A stretch of DNA of 64,000 bases, taken from the NCBI RefSeq assembly GCF_030818485.1, contig NZ_JAUTAJ010000002.1:124001-188000 (forward strand). The letters are read 5' to 3'. The notes below the pieces were generated by a model, which worked only from the letters and a program-made list of their open reading frames with translations, was not told where the DNA came from and searched no databases. Shown piece by piece: positions 7,709-14,940 of the stretch (position 1 is the stretch's first letter; each line of letters opens with the position of its first letter). Made by a program: the position numbers and the translations under genes. Source of the DNA: Pseudoroseomonas cervicalis (GTDB lineage: Bacteria; Pseudomonadota; Alphaproteobacteria; Acetobacterales; Acetobacteraceae).

Positions 7709-9052
7709 ATGGACCCGATCATCCTCGCCCGCATCCAGTTCGCGGCGAACATCTCCTTCCACATCCTGTTCCCGACGGTGACCATCGCGCTGGGCTGGGT
7801 GCTGCTGTTCTTCAAGCTGCGCTTCAACCGCACCGGCGACGCGGCGTGGATGGACGCCTACCGCTTCTGGGTGAAGGTCTTCGCGCTGTCCTTCGCGCTC
7901 GGCGTCGTCTCCGGCATCACCATGAGCTTCCAGTTCGGCACCAACTGGCCGGGCTTCATGCAGCATGTCGGCAACATCGCCGGGCCCTTGCTGGCCTATG
8001 AGATCCTGACCGCCTTCTTCATGGAGGCGACCTTCCTCGGCATCATGCTGTTCGGCTTCCGCCGCGTGCCGGGCTGGCTGCACACGCTGGCCACCGTGCT
8101 GGTGGCCGTCGGCACCACGCTCAGCGCCTTCTGGATCCTGGTGCTGAATTCCTGGATGCACACGCCGCAGGGCTTCGAGCTGCGCGACGGCATCGCCCAT
8201 GCCACCGATTGGTGGGCGATCGTCTTCAACCCCTCCATGCCCTATCGCCTGACGCATATGCTGCTGGCCTCGGCGCTGACGGTGGGTTTCCTGGTGGCCG
8301 GTCTCTCCGCCTGGCGCTGGCTGAAGGGCGACCGCGCGCCGGGCGTGGGCGTGGCCCTGCGCACCGGCATCGTCATGGCCGCCCTGCTGGCGCCGCTGCA
8401 GGCCTTTGTGGGCGATCTGCACGGGCTGAACACGCTGGAGCACCAGCCGGCCAAGGTCGCGGCGATGGAGGGCAACTGGACGACCCAGGGCCGTGTGCCG
8501 CTGCTGCTCTTCGCCGTGCCGGACGAGGCGGCGCGTGAGAACCGCTTCGAGATTGGCATCCCGCTCGGCGCCAGCCTGATCCTGAAGCACCATCCGGATG
8601 GCGTGGTGCCGGGGCTTGACCAATTCGCGGGCAACCACCCGCCGGTGAAGCCGGTCTTCTACGCCTTCCGTGTCATGGTCGGCACCGGGCTGCTGATGAT
8701 CGCGGTCAGCGCCAGCGCGGCCTTCCTGCTGTGGCGCCGCGGCACGCTGCCGGTCGTGCTGCTGCGCGTGCTGGCCGGCATGAGCTTCGCCGGCTGGGTG
8801 GCGACGCTGGCCGGCTGGTATGTCACCGAGATCGGCCGCCAGCCCTGGCTGGTCCATGGCGTGCTGACCACGGCGCAGGCCGCGGGCCCCGTGCCGGCCG
8901 GCAATATCGGGCTGACGCTGGCCATGTATCTGTCGCTCTACGCGGTGCTGCTGGCGGCCTATATCGCCGCGCTGTTCCGCCTGGCGCGCAAGAGCCGCCC
9001 GAAGCCCGAGGCCGGCCTGGCCGATGGCGCGCTTGCCGCGCGCGCCAGCTGA
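7709..9052 (+). CDS. cydA: Cytochrome bd-type quinol oxidase subunit I (short Q-loop, CIO type)
   Basis: A 447-residue integral membrane subunit that oxidises quinol and holds the hemes. His18 (ANISFHILFPT) matches the heme ligand near the N-terminus, and the GRQPW motif (EIGRQPWLVHG) is in the C-terminal half. The periplasmic Q-loop after HPPVK is short, as in the cyanide-insensitive CioA group rather than E. coli CydA. It follows the GbsR-type regulator and precedes cydB by 10 bases. No cydX-like gene is visible. Confidence 0.93.
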   Translation: MDPIILARIQFAANISFHILFPTVTIALGWVLLFFKLRFNRTGDAAWMDAYRFWVKVFALSFALGVVSGITMSFQFGTNWPGFMQHVGNIAGPLLAYEILTAFFMEATFLGIMLFGFRRVPGWLHTLATVLVAVGTTLSAFWILVLNSWMHTPQGFELRDGIAHATDWWAIVFNPSMPYRLTHMLLASALTVGFLVAGLSAWRWLKGDRAPGVGVALRTGIVMAALLAPLQAFVGDLHGLNTLEHQPAKVAAMEGNWTTQGRVPLLLFAVPDEAARENRFEIGIPLGASLILKHHPDGVVPGLDQFAGNHPPVKPVFYAFRVMVGTGLLMIAVSASAAFLLWRRGTLPVVLLRVLAGMSFAGWVATLAGWYVTEIGRQPWLVHGVLTTAQAAGPVPAGNIGLTLAMYLSLYAVLLAAYIAALFRLARKSRPKPEAGLADGALAARAS

Positions 9053-9062
9053 GGATCACGCC

Positions 9063-10077
9063 ATGACCCCCTTCCTCGACCCCGAGCTGCTGCCGGTCGC
9101 CTTCGCGGCGCTGATGGCGCTCTCCGTGCTCGCCTATGTCGTGCTGGACGGCTTCGATCTCGGCGTCGGCCTGCTGCTGAACGCGACGCCGGAGGAGGCG
9201 GAGCGCGACCGCATGATCGCCTCCATCGGCCCTTTCTGGGACGCCAACGAGACCTGGCTGGTGCTCGGCGTGGGCCTGCTGCTGGTGGCCTTCCCGATCG
9301 CGCATGGCGCCATCCTGACCGCGCTGTATCTGCCGGTCGCGGTGATGCTGGCCGGGCTGATCCTGCGCGGCGTAGCCTTCGAATTCCGCGCCAAGGCGGC
9401 CTCCGTCATGGGCAAGCGGCGCTGGGACCATGCCTTCTTCACCGGCTCGCTGCTGGCCTCGCTGGCGCAGGGCTGGATGCTCGGCCGCTACGTGCTGGGC
9501 TTCGCCGAGGGCTGGCCAGCGCAGGGCTTCGCCGCCCTCTCCGCCGTGGGCCTGGCGGCCGGCTATGCCTTCATTGGCGCCTGCTGGCTGATCTGGCGGA
9601 CCGAGGGCGCGCTGCAGCGCCAATCCGTCGCCTGGGCACGGGCCACGCTCTGGCTGCTCGGCGCCGGCATTCTTGCCGTGTCGGTCGCGACGCCGCTGGC
9701 CTCGCCGCGCATCCTGGCGCGCTGGTTCGAAATGCCCAACCTCGTGCTGCTGGCACCCCTGCCGGCGACGACCTTCGTGCTGCTGCTTGGCCTGCATCAT
9801 CTGCTGAAGCACCTGCCGCTGCAGAATGGCGCGCTGGAGACACTGCCCTTCTGGGGCGCGACCGGGCTGTTCGTGCTCTCCTTCACCGGCCTCGCCTGGT
9901 CCTTCTTCCCCTATATCGTGCCGGAGCGGCTGACGCTGTGGCAGGCGGCGGCCTCGCCGGAAAGCCTGTCGATCATCCTGGCGGGCGCGATGTTCGTGCT
10001 GCCCGGTGATCGCGCTCTACACGCTGCTGGCCTGGAAGATCTTCGGCGGCAAGGCGGCCGATCTCCGCTACGACTGA
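9063..10077 (+). CDS. cydB: Cytochrome bd-type quinol oxidase subunit II, frameshifted near the C-terminus
   Basis: Subunit II of the bd-type oxidase, a membrane partner of CydA. The N-terminus LAYVVLDGFDLGVG and FWDANETWLVLGVG are family hallmarks. The frame is normal up to AGAMFVLP, then one extra C in the run at 10002-10004 throws it out. Removing one C restores VIALYTLLAWKIFGGKAADLRYD and a stop at 10077, a typical CydB end of 337 residues. As read, translation would instead run to 10409, through the terminator and into the next gene. Either a base-calling error or a recent mutation; which of the two cannot be told here. Confidence 0.9.
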
Positions 10078-10106
10078 GCTTCGTCCGCGCGGACCAGGAT
10101 CGAGCG

Positions 10107-10133
10107 ACGGCCCGGGGCGCGTTCCCGGGCCGT
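10107..10133 (+). terminator. Stem-loop terminator after cydB
   Basis: A perfect 10-bp stem (ACGGCCCGGG / CCCGGGCCGT) with a 7-base loop, 30 bases after the restored cydB stop. It lacks a clear T-run, which is common in GC-rich genomes. An out-of-frame cydB would be translated straight through it. Confidence 0.55.
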
Positions 10134-10255
10134 TCGCGTTCGGCCCCTCCGGCAACCCCCCCGAGCCAAGCCTGTTGTCCTGACAGAGATCGGGCGAAGG
10201 CCGCCCGCCCGAGAGCGGCCATCGCTGCGCCCGACCCATCACGCAGGAGCTTCCC

Positions 10256-11128
10256 ATGCCGCTTGACCCGACGCAGAACCACCCGACCCCGCCGCAGCCC
10301 AAGCAGCAGCAGGAACCGCCGGGCACGACGCCGGAGATGCAGCCCAGGCCTGACCATGGCGAGCAATCCTATCGCGGCAGCGGCAAGCTCGACGGGCGTG
10401 CCGCGCTGATCACGGGCGGCGATTCCGGCATCGGCCGCGCCGTTGCCATCGCCTATGCGCGGGAGGGCGCGGATATCCTGATCTCCTATCTGGAGGAGCA
10501 TGAGGATGCCGAGGAGACCGCGCGCTGGGTGCGCGAGGCGGGGCGCAAGGCCGTGCTGGTGCCGGGCGATGTCTCGCAGGAGGCGCATTGCAACGGCCTG
10601 GTGGACCGCGCCATGCAGGAATTCGGCCGGCTCGACATCCTGATCAACAATGCCGCTCTGCAGCGGACCCATGAGAAGATCGACGAGATCAGCGCGGAGG
10701 AATGGGACGCCACCTTCCGCACCAACATCTATGCGCATTTCTACCTGGCCAAGGCGGCGTCGAAGGTGATGCAGCCGGGCAGCTCGATCATCGGCACGAG
10801 CTCTATCAACGCCAAGGATCCGTCTCCGACCCTGCTGGCCTATGCGACGACCAAGGGCGCCATCGCCAACTTCACCGTGGGGCTCAGCCAGATGCTGGCC
10901 AAGCAGGGCATCCGCGTGAACAGCGTGGCCCCTGGGCCGATCTGGACACCGTTGATCCCGTCCACCATGCCGCCCGACAAGGTGGAGAGCTTCGGACAGA
11001 ACACGCCGCTCGGCCGCGCCGGGCAGCCGGCGGAGCTGGCCGGGCCCTTCGTGCTGCTGGCCTCCGATGAGGCGAGCTACATGACCGGTGTGGTGCTGCC
11101 GGTCACCGGCGGCCGCCCGATGTGGTGA
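10256..11128 (+). CDS. SDR-family oxidoreductase (YghA-like)
   Basis: A 290-residue classical-type short-chain dehydrogenase with the N-terminal extension (first 45 residues, rich in Pro and Gln) found in YghA-like and general-stress SDRs. NAD(P)-binding TGGDSGIG is near residue 54, then NNAA, the catalytic Ser in GTSSIN, and YATTK as the Tyr/Lys pair, followed by VAPGPIWTP. The substrate is not predictable; relatives are annotated as glucose/ribitol or aldehyde reductases. It stands alone between two hairpin terminators. Confidence 0.85.
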   Translation: MPLDPTQNHPTPPQPKQQQEPPGTTPEMQPRPDHGEQSYRGSGKLDGRAALITGGDSGIGRAVAIAYAREGADILISYLEEHEDAEETARWVREAGRKAVLVPGDVSQEAHCNGLVDRAMQEFGRLDILINNAALQRTHEKIDEISAEEWDATFRTNIYAHFYLAKAASKVMQPGSSIIGTSSINAKDPSPTLLAYATTKGAIANFTVGLSQMLAKQGIRVNSVAPGPIWTPLIPSTMPPDKVESFGQNTPLGRAGQPAELAGPFVLLASDEASYMTGVVLPVTGGRPMW

Positions 11129-11134
11129 GGCCAG

Positions 11135-11162
11135 GGCCGGCGGGGCACGCGCCCCGCCGGCC
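11135..11162. terminator. Bidirectional terminator between SDR gene and selO
   Basis: A perfect 12-bp stem (GGCCGGCGGGGC / GCCCCGCCGGCC) with loop ACGC between two convergent genes, each stop within a few bases. The core 18-mer recurs at 13207-13224. Confidence 0.7.
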
Positions 11163-11167
11163 GGGTG

Positions 11168-12580
11168 TCAGCCGGCCTCGCGCAGCAGCGCGATCTCCTG
11201 CATCTTCGCCTCGAACAGGCGCCAATCGTCGCGTTCGGCGATCGGCGCCCAGAGCGCTTCCACCTCCTCGATCAGCAGCGTCGCCGGCCGCTCCCGGCGG
11301 AAATAGGCATGCTCCAGCCGCGCCGGCGCCTGCGCCTCGTAGCGCGCGAGCAGCGCATGCACGGATGCGAAACCCTCGCTGCCATAATGCGCGGCGGAGG
11401 GGCTGCGCGCGGCGCGCGCCTCGCTGAGCAGCCCGCCCTGCCAGTCGAACACCGCCTGCTCGAACGGCGCCTGGCTCTGCTGCAGGAATTTCTCCAGCAT
11501 GGCGACCAGCTCCATATCCGCCTCGGTGCCGCGCGGGCGCAGGCCAAGGCGACGCAGCCAGGCCGTGGCCCATTCGGCGCCGAACTGTCCCGCGAAACCG
11601 TCCAGCACCGCTTCCAGCTTCTCCAGCGGCGCCAGCGGCAGCAGGCATTCCGCCAGCCGCGCCAAATTCCACAGCAATGTCTGCGGCTGCCGCCCATAGG
11701 CGTAGAGCCCGCCATGGTCGAAATAGGCCGCGGTGAAGCCGGGATCGTAATGCGGCAGGAAGCGCCAGGGGCCGTAATCGAAGCTCTCGCCGGTGATGTT
11801 GATGTTGTCGGTGTTCAGCACGCCATGCACGAAGCCGGCCGCCATCCATTGCGCGCCGACCCGCGCGACGCGCCGCATCACCGCCTGCAGGAAGGCCAGC
11901 GCCTGGGCTTCCTCGCCTTCCGCGCCTCGCGCCTCGGGCAGGTAATGGCGGAGGCAATGCGCCAGCAGGGCGCGCAGCCCTGCCTCGTCGCGGCGATAGG
12001 CCAGGCGCTGGAAGGTGCCGATGCGGACATGCGAATGGCTCAGCCGCACCAGCACGGCGCTGCGGGTGGGGGAGGGCTCATCGCCCCGCACCAGCTGCTC
12101 GCCGGTCTCGACCAGGCTGAAGGGTTTGGAGGTGTCGACACCCTGCGCCTCCAGCAGCGAGGCCGCCAGCACCTCGCGCACGCCGCCCTTCAGCGTCAGC
12201 TTTCCATCCGCACCGCGCGACCAGGGCGTCTGCCCGCTGCCCTTGGTGCCGAGGTCGAGCAGCCTGCCTTGCGCATCCTCGAGCTGGGCAAAGAGGAATC
12301 CGCGGCCATCGCCGAGCTGCGGGTTGAACTGCCGGAACTGGTGGCCGTGATAGCGCAGCGCCAGCGGCGTCGCGAAACTGCCGGGCAGCGGCATGAAGCC
12401 CGCGAAATGGCCGAGCCATTCCGCCTCGCTCAGCCCGCCCAGGCCCAGCGCCTCCGCCCAGCGTTGGTTACGGTAGCGCAGGATCTGCTGCGGGAAGCGC
12501 GCCGCGGCGACGGGATCGAAGAAATCCTCGCCGAGTTCGGCATGGGTCTGGCGGGGGCGGTACTGCGGATCGAAGGGCAT
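11168..12580 (-). CDS. selO: Protein adenylyltransferase SelO (YdiU family)
   Basis: A 470-residue pseudokinase-fold enzyme that transfers AMP to proteins in characterised members. Visible motifs include RYHGHQFRQFNPQLGDGRG, the nucleotide-binding region GTKGSGQTPWSRGADGK, GGVREVLAAS, and the metal-binding NTDNINITGESFDYGPW. The C-terminus ends LREAG without the selenocysteine/Cys tail of some homologues. The ATG at 12580 gives the family's usual length. It converges with the SDR gene and diverges from the thioesterase operon. Confidence 0.92.
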   Translation of the reverse strand: MPFDPQYRPRQTHAELGEDFFDPVAAARFPQQILRYRNQRWAEALGLGGLSEAEWLGHFAGFMPLPGSFATPLALRYHGHQFRQFNPQLGDGRGFLFAQLEDAQGRLLDLGTKGSGQTPWSRGADGKLTLKGGVREVLAASLLEAQGVDTSKPFSLVETGEQLVRGDEPSPTRSAVLVRLSHSHVRIGTFQRLAYRRDEAGLRALLAHCLRHYLPEARGAEGEEAQALAFLQAVMRRVARVGAQWMAAGFVHGVLNTDNINITGESFDYGPWRFLPHYDPGFTAAYFDHGGLYAYGRQPQTLLWNLARLAECLLPLAPLEKLEAVLDGFAGQFGAEWATAWLRRLGLRPRGTEADMELVAMLEKFLQQSQAPFEQAVFDWQGGLLSEARAARSPSAAHYGSEGFASVHALLARYEAQAPARLEHAYFRRERPATLLIEEVEALWAPIAERDDWRLFEAKMQEIALLREAG

Positions 12581-12641
12581 GGGTTGATCTAGTCGCTCCG
12601 CCGGCGCGTTTGAACCGGCCTCCTGCGGCGGCAGCCCTGTC

Positions 12642-12669
12642 TTGACGCCCTGTGGCACCGGCTCATACT
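12642..12669 (+). promoter_or_regulatory. Sigma-70-type promoter of the thioesterase-CoA-transferase operon
   Basis: TTGACG (-35, 12642-12647) and CATACT (-10, 12664-12669), 16 bases apart. This is the clearest housekeeping-type promoter in the window. Start of transcription would be near 12676, just before the triple operator. Confidence 0.6.
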
Positions 12670-12680
12670 CGCCATGGAGT

Positions 12681-12707
12681 GCGGAATGATATTCCGCGAA
12701 GCGGAAT
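12681..12707. promoter_or_regulatory. Triple half-site operator (IclR/PcaU-type)
   Basis: Three perfect 7-base half-sites alternate in direction with 3-base gaps: GCGGAAT (12681-12687), ATTCCGC (12691-12697), GCGGAAT (12701-12707). IclR-family regulators of aromatic-acid pathways (PcaU, PobR) use a palindrome plus a third repeat of this kind. It lies just downstream of the promoter. No IclR gene is in the window. Confidence 0.6.
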
Positions 12708-12745
12708 TGCGATGGAGACGCCCATGCCCGTCCACAGGCCAAGCG

Positions 12746-13171
12746 ATGCCGGCTGACCCTCCGGCCACGGGTGCGGCGGCGGCCGGTTGGCGCCTGGCGC
12801 CGGGCAATGAATTCCTCGACCTGGTCGGGCCGCTCTGGGCGCGCAAGGAGGGCGATGGCTGGGCCTATGGGCTGCAGACCAAGCCGCACCACGCCAATGG
12901 CCGCGCCATCGTGCATGGCGGGCTGCTGGTGACGCTGGCCGACAATGCGCTGGGCATGACGGTGTGGGAGGCAACCGGCCGCCAGCCCGCCGTCACCATG
13001 CAGCTGAACACGCATTTCCTGGCCACCGCCCAGCCGGGCGATTTCATCGAGGCGCGGGCCGAGATCCTGCGCCGCACGCGCAGCGTGGTCTTCGTGCGCG
13101 GTGTGCTCAGCGTCGGCGACCGCCACATCCTGGCCGCCGACGGCATCTGGAAGCTGCTGAGCGGCAGCTGA
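12746..13171 (+). CDS. PaaI-type hotdog-fold acyl-CoA thioesterase
   Basis: A 141-residue hotdog-fold thioesterase with the family segment AIVHGGLLVTLADNALG (HGG motif, catalytic Asp region) and a C-terminal FVRGVLSVGDRHILAADGIWK strand pair. It would hydrolyse acyl- or aryl-CoA esters. The frame opens at 12674, but that ATG falls at the predicted transcription start and the operator would be coding, so I use the ATG at 12746. A good ribosome site instead precedes an out-of-frame ATG at 12724 that codes ten residues and stops at 12756, overlapping this start: either a coupling leader or a sign of a small sequence error. It leads the CoA-transferase operon. Confidence 0.75.
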   Translation: MPADPPATGAAAAGWRLAPGNEFLDLVGPLWARKEGDGWAYGLQTKPHHANGRAIVHGGLLVTLADNALGMTVWEATGRQPAVTMQLNTHFLATAQPGDFIEARAEILRRTRSVVFVRGVLSVGDRHILAADGIWKLLSGS

Positions 13172-13261
13172 GCCGCAAGGCGGCCAGGCACAAAAGCCAA
13201 GAGGCTGGCGGGGCACGCGCCCCGACCGGCCCGGCACAGAAGGGGAGGGGCGGCGCATTCC

Positions 13262-13939
13262 ATGCTGGACCGGCGCGTCGAGAGTTTTGCGGAAGCCATC
13301 GCCGGCATCGGCGATGGCGCGACCATCCTGCTGGGCGGTTTCGGCGGCGCGGGCACGCCGCTCGGGCTGATCGCCGCCATCCATGCGGCGGGGCTGCGGG
13401 AGCTGACCGTGGTCTGCAACAATGGCGGCAGCGCCACGGCCGATCTCAGCCTGTGGCTGGCGGCGGGGCAGGTGCGCAAGCTGGTCTGTTCCTACCCGAA
13501 ATCCAAGGCGAACAGCACCAGCAGCTTCAGCGACCTCTACCGCGCCGGGAAGATCGAGCTGGAGCTGGTGCCGCAGGGCACGCTGGTGGAGCGCATCCGC
13601 TGCGCCGGCGCCGGGCTCGGTGGTTTCTTCACGCCCGTCGGTGCCGGCACCGCGCTCGCCGAGGGCAAGGAGACGCGGCTGATCGACGGGCGCGAGCATG
13701 TCTTCGAGAAGCCGCTGCCCGGCGATGTCGCGCTGCTGCGCGGGAAGCAGGCGGACCGTCTCGGCAACCTCACCTACAACAGGACGGCGCGCAACTTCGC
13801 CCCGGCCATGGCCACCGCGGCGAAGCTGGTGGTCGCCGAGGTCGAGGAGTTCGTCGAACTCGGCGCGCTGGATCCGGAAAGCGTCGTGACGCCGGGCATC
13901 TTCGTCGACCGCGTGGTGCGCAGGGAGGCGCCGCAATGA
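13262..13939 (+). CDS. 3-oxoacid CoA-transferase subunit A
   Basis: A 225-residue alpha subunit of a family I CoA-transferase (ScoA/PcaI/AtoD type). GDGATILLGGFGGAGTP at residues 17-33 is the conserved oxyanion-forming region, and VPQGTLVERIRCAGAGLGGF is typical of the fold. It would act with the next gene to move CoA from succinyl-CoA to a 3-oxoacid such as 3-oxoadipate or acetoacetate. The PcaU-like operator upstream favours 3-oxoadipate, but the sequence does not settle the substrate. It overlaps the subunit B gene by four bases. Confidence 0.9.
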   Translation: MLDRRVESFAEAIAGIGDGATILLGGFGGAGTPLGLIAAIHAAGLRELTVVCNNGGSATADLSLWLAAGQVRKLVCSYPKSKANSTSSFSDLYRAGKIELELVPQGTLVERIRCAGAGLGGFFTPVGAGTALAEGKETRLIDGREHVFEKPLPGDVALLRGKQADRLGNLTYNRTARNFAPAMATAAKLVVAEVEEFVELGALDPESVVTPGIFVDRVVRREAPQ

Positions 13940-14607
13940 CCCCGAACAGCCTTCCCCTGAGCCGCGAGCAGATTGCCCGCCGTGTCGCCCGGGCCATGCC
14001 GGATGGCGCCTTCGTCAATCTCGGCATCGGCCTGCCCGACAGCGTGCCGGACCATATCCCGGACGGCATCGAGATCTTCCTGCACAGCGAGAATGGCGTG
14101 CTGCATATCGGCCCGCGCCCGCCGCAGGGGGAGGAGGATTGGGACCTGATCAATGCCGGCAAGCAGCCGGTGACGCTGCGCACCGGTGGCAGCTATTTCG
14201 ACAGTTCGCTGAGCTTCGCCATGATGCGCGGCGGGCATCTCGACATCTCCGTCCTCGGCGCCTTCCAGGTGTCGGAGCGCGGCGACCTGGCGAATTGGAG
14301 CACGGGCGCGGGGGATGGCATCCCGGCGGTGGGCGGTGCCATGGATCTCGCCGTCGGCGCGCGGCAGATCTGGGTGATGATGGAGCACAATGCCCGCGAC
14401 GGCGCGCCCCGCATCCTGCGCGAATGCCATTACCCGCTGACGGCGCGCGGGGTGGTGAAGCGCGTCTTCACCAATCTCGCCCTGCTGGCCGTGACGGAAG
14501 CGGGGCTGCTGGTGGAGGAGATCCTGCCAGGCCTCAGCTTCGAGGAACTGCAGGCCCGCACCGAGGCGCGGCTGATTCCGGGTGCCATGCAGCCCCTGCT
14601 GGGGTGA
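13936..14607 (+). CDS. 3-oxoacid CoA-transferase subunit B
   Basis: A 223-residue beta subunit of the same CoA-transferase. It carries the catalytic Glu in FLHSENGVLHIG near residue 52, preceded by FVNLGIGLPD. Later family stretches include GGHLDISVLGAFQV and the metal-free GGAMDLAVGARQIWVMMEH. The overlap ATGA with subunit A shows coupled translation. No terminator is obvious before the next small gene. Confidence 0.92.
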   Translation: MTPNSLPLSREQIARRVARAMPDGAFVNLGIGLPDSVPDHIPDGIEIFLHSENGVLHIGPRPPQGEEDWDLINAGKQPVTLRTGGSYFDSSLSFAMMRGGHLDISVLGAFQVSERGDLANWSTGAGDGIPAVGGAMDLAVGARQIWVMMEHNARDGAPRILRECHYPLTARGVVKRVFTNLALLAVTEAGLLVEEILPGLSFEELQARTEARLIPGAMQPLLG

Positions 14608-14732
14608 CGGGCGAGCCCTGGCGGGAAGGCCGCACCGCCCGCAGCTGGCGGCATGGCGGCCATCCTCGCAGCGCTCTTGCCCTTGGCCGCGGATGCGCTC
14701 AGATGGGCGGCACAAGAACCGGAGGAATCCCC

Positions 14733-14933
14733 ATGTCGGATATGGACAAGCTGCGCATGCTGCGCCGCTCCGCGCTCGAGGCGCGGCGGCAGCATATCTC
14801 CCACACGCTCGGCACCGGCCAGCCGCCGGCCAGCACCGGCCGCCTCTCCGGCCTGCAGCGCATGATCGCGCGGGTGGAGCAGGCGCTCGGCCAGCGCCCG
14901 GCGGAGCGTCGCGAGAAGACGCGCACCGCCTGA
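14733..14933 (+). CDS. Small basic protein of unknown function
   Basis: A 66-residue protein beginning MSDMDKLRMLRRSALEARR, with a very good ribosome site (GGAGGA, seven bases before the ATG). It is rich in Arg and Gln, likely helical, and without a membrane segment or Cys. It lies 125 bases after the CoA-transferase genes and converges with the glycosyltransferase gene only a few bases away. I do not recognise a family. The ribosome site and codon use support a real gene. Confidence 0.6.
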   Translation: MSDMDKLRMLRRSALEARRQHISHTLGTGQPPASTGRLSGLQRMIARVEQALGQRPAERREKTRTA

Positions 14934-14940
14934 ACCCTGG

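Noticed and set aside
10078..10409. A C-terminal extension of CydB of about 110 residues
   Set aside because: It exists only because of the one-base shift, reads through a hairpin terminator and overlaps the SDR gene out of frame.
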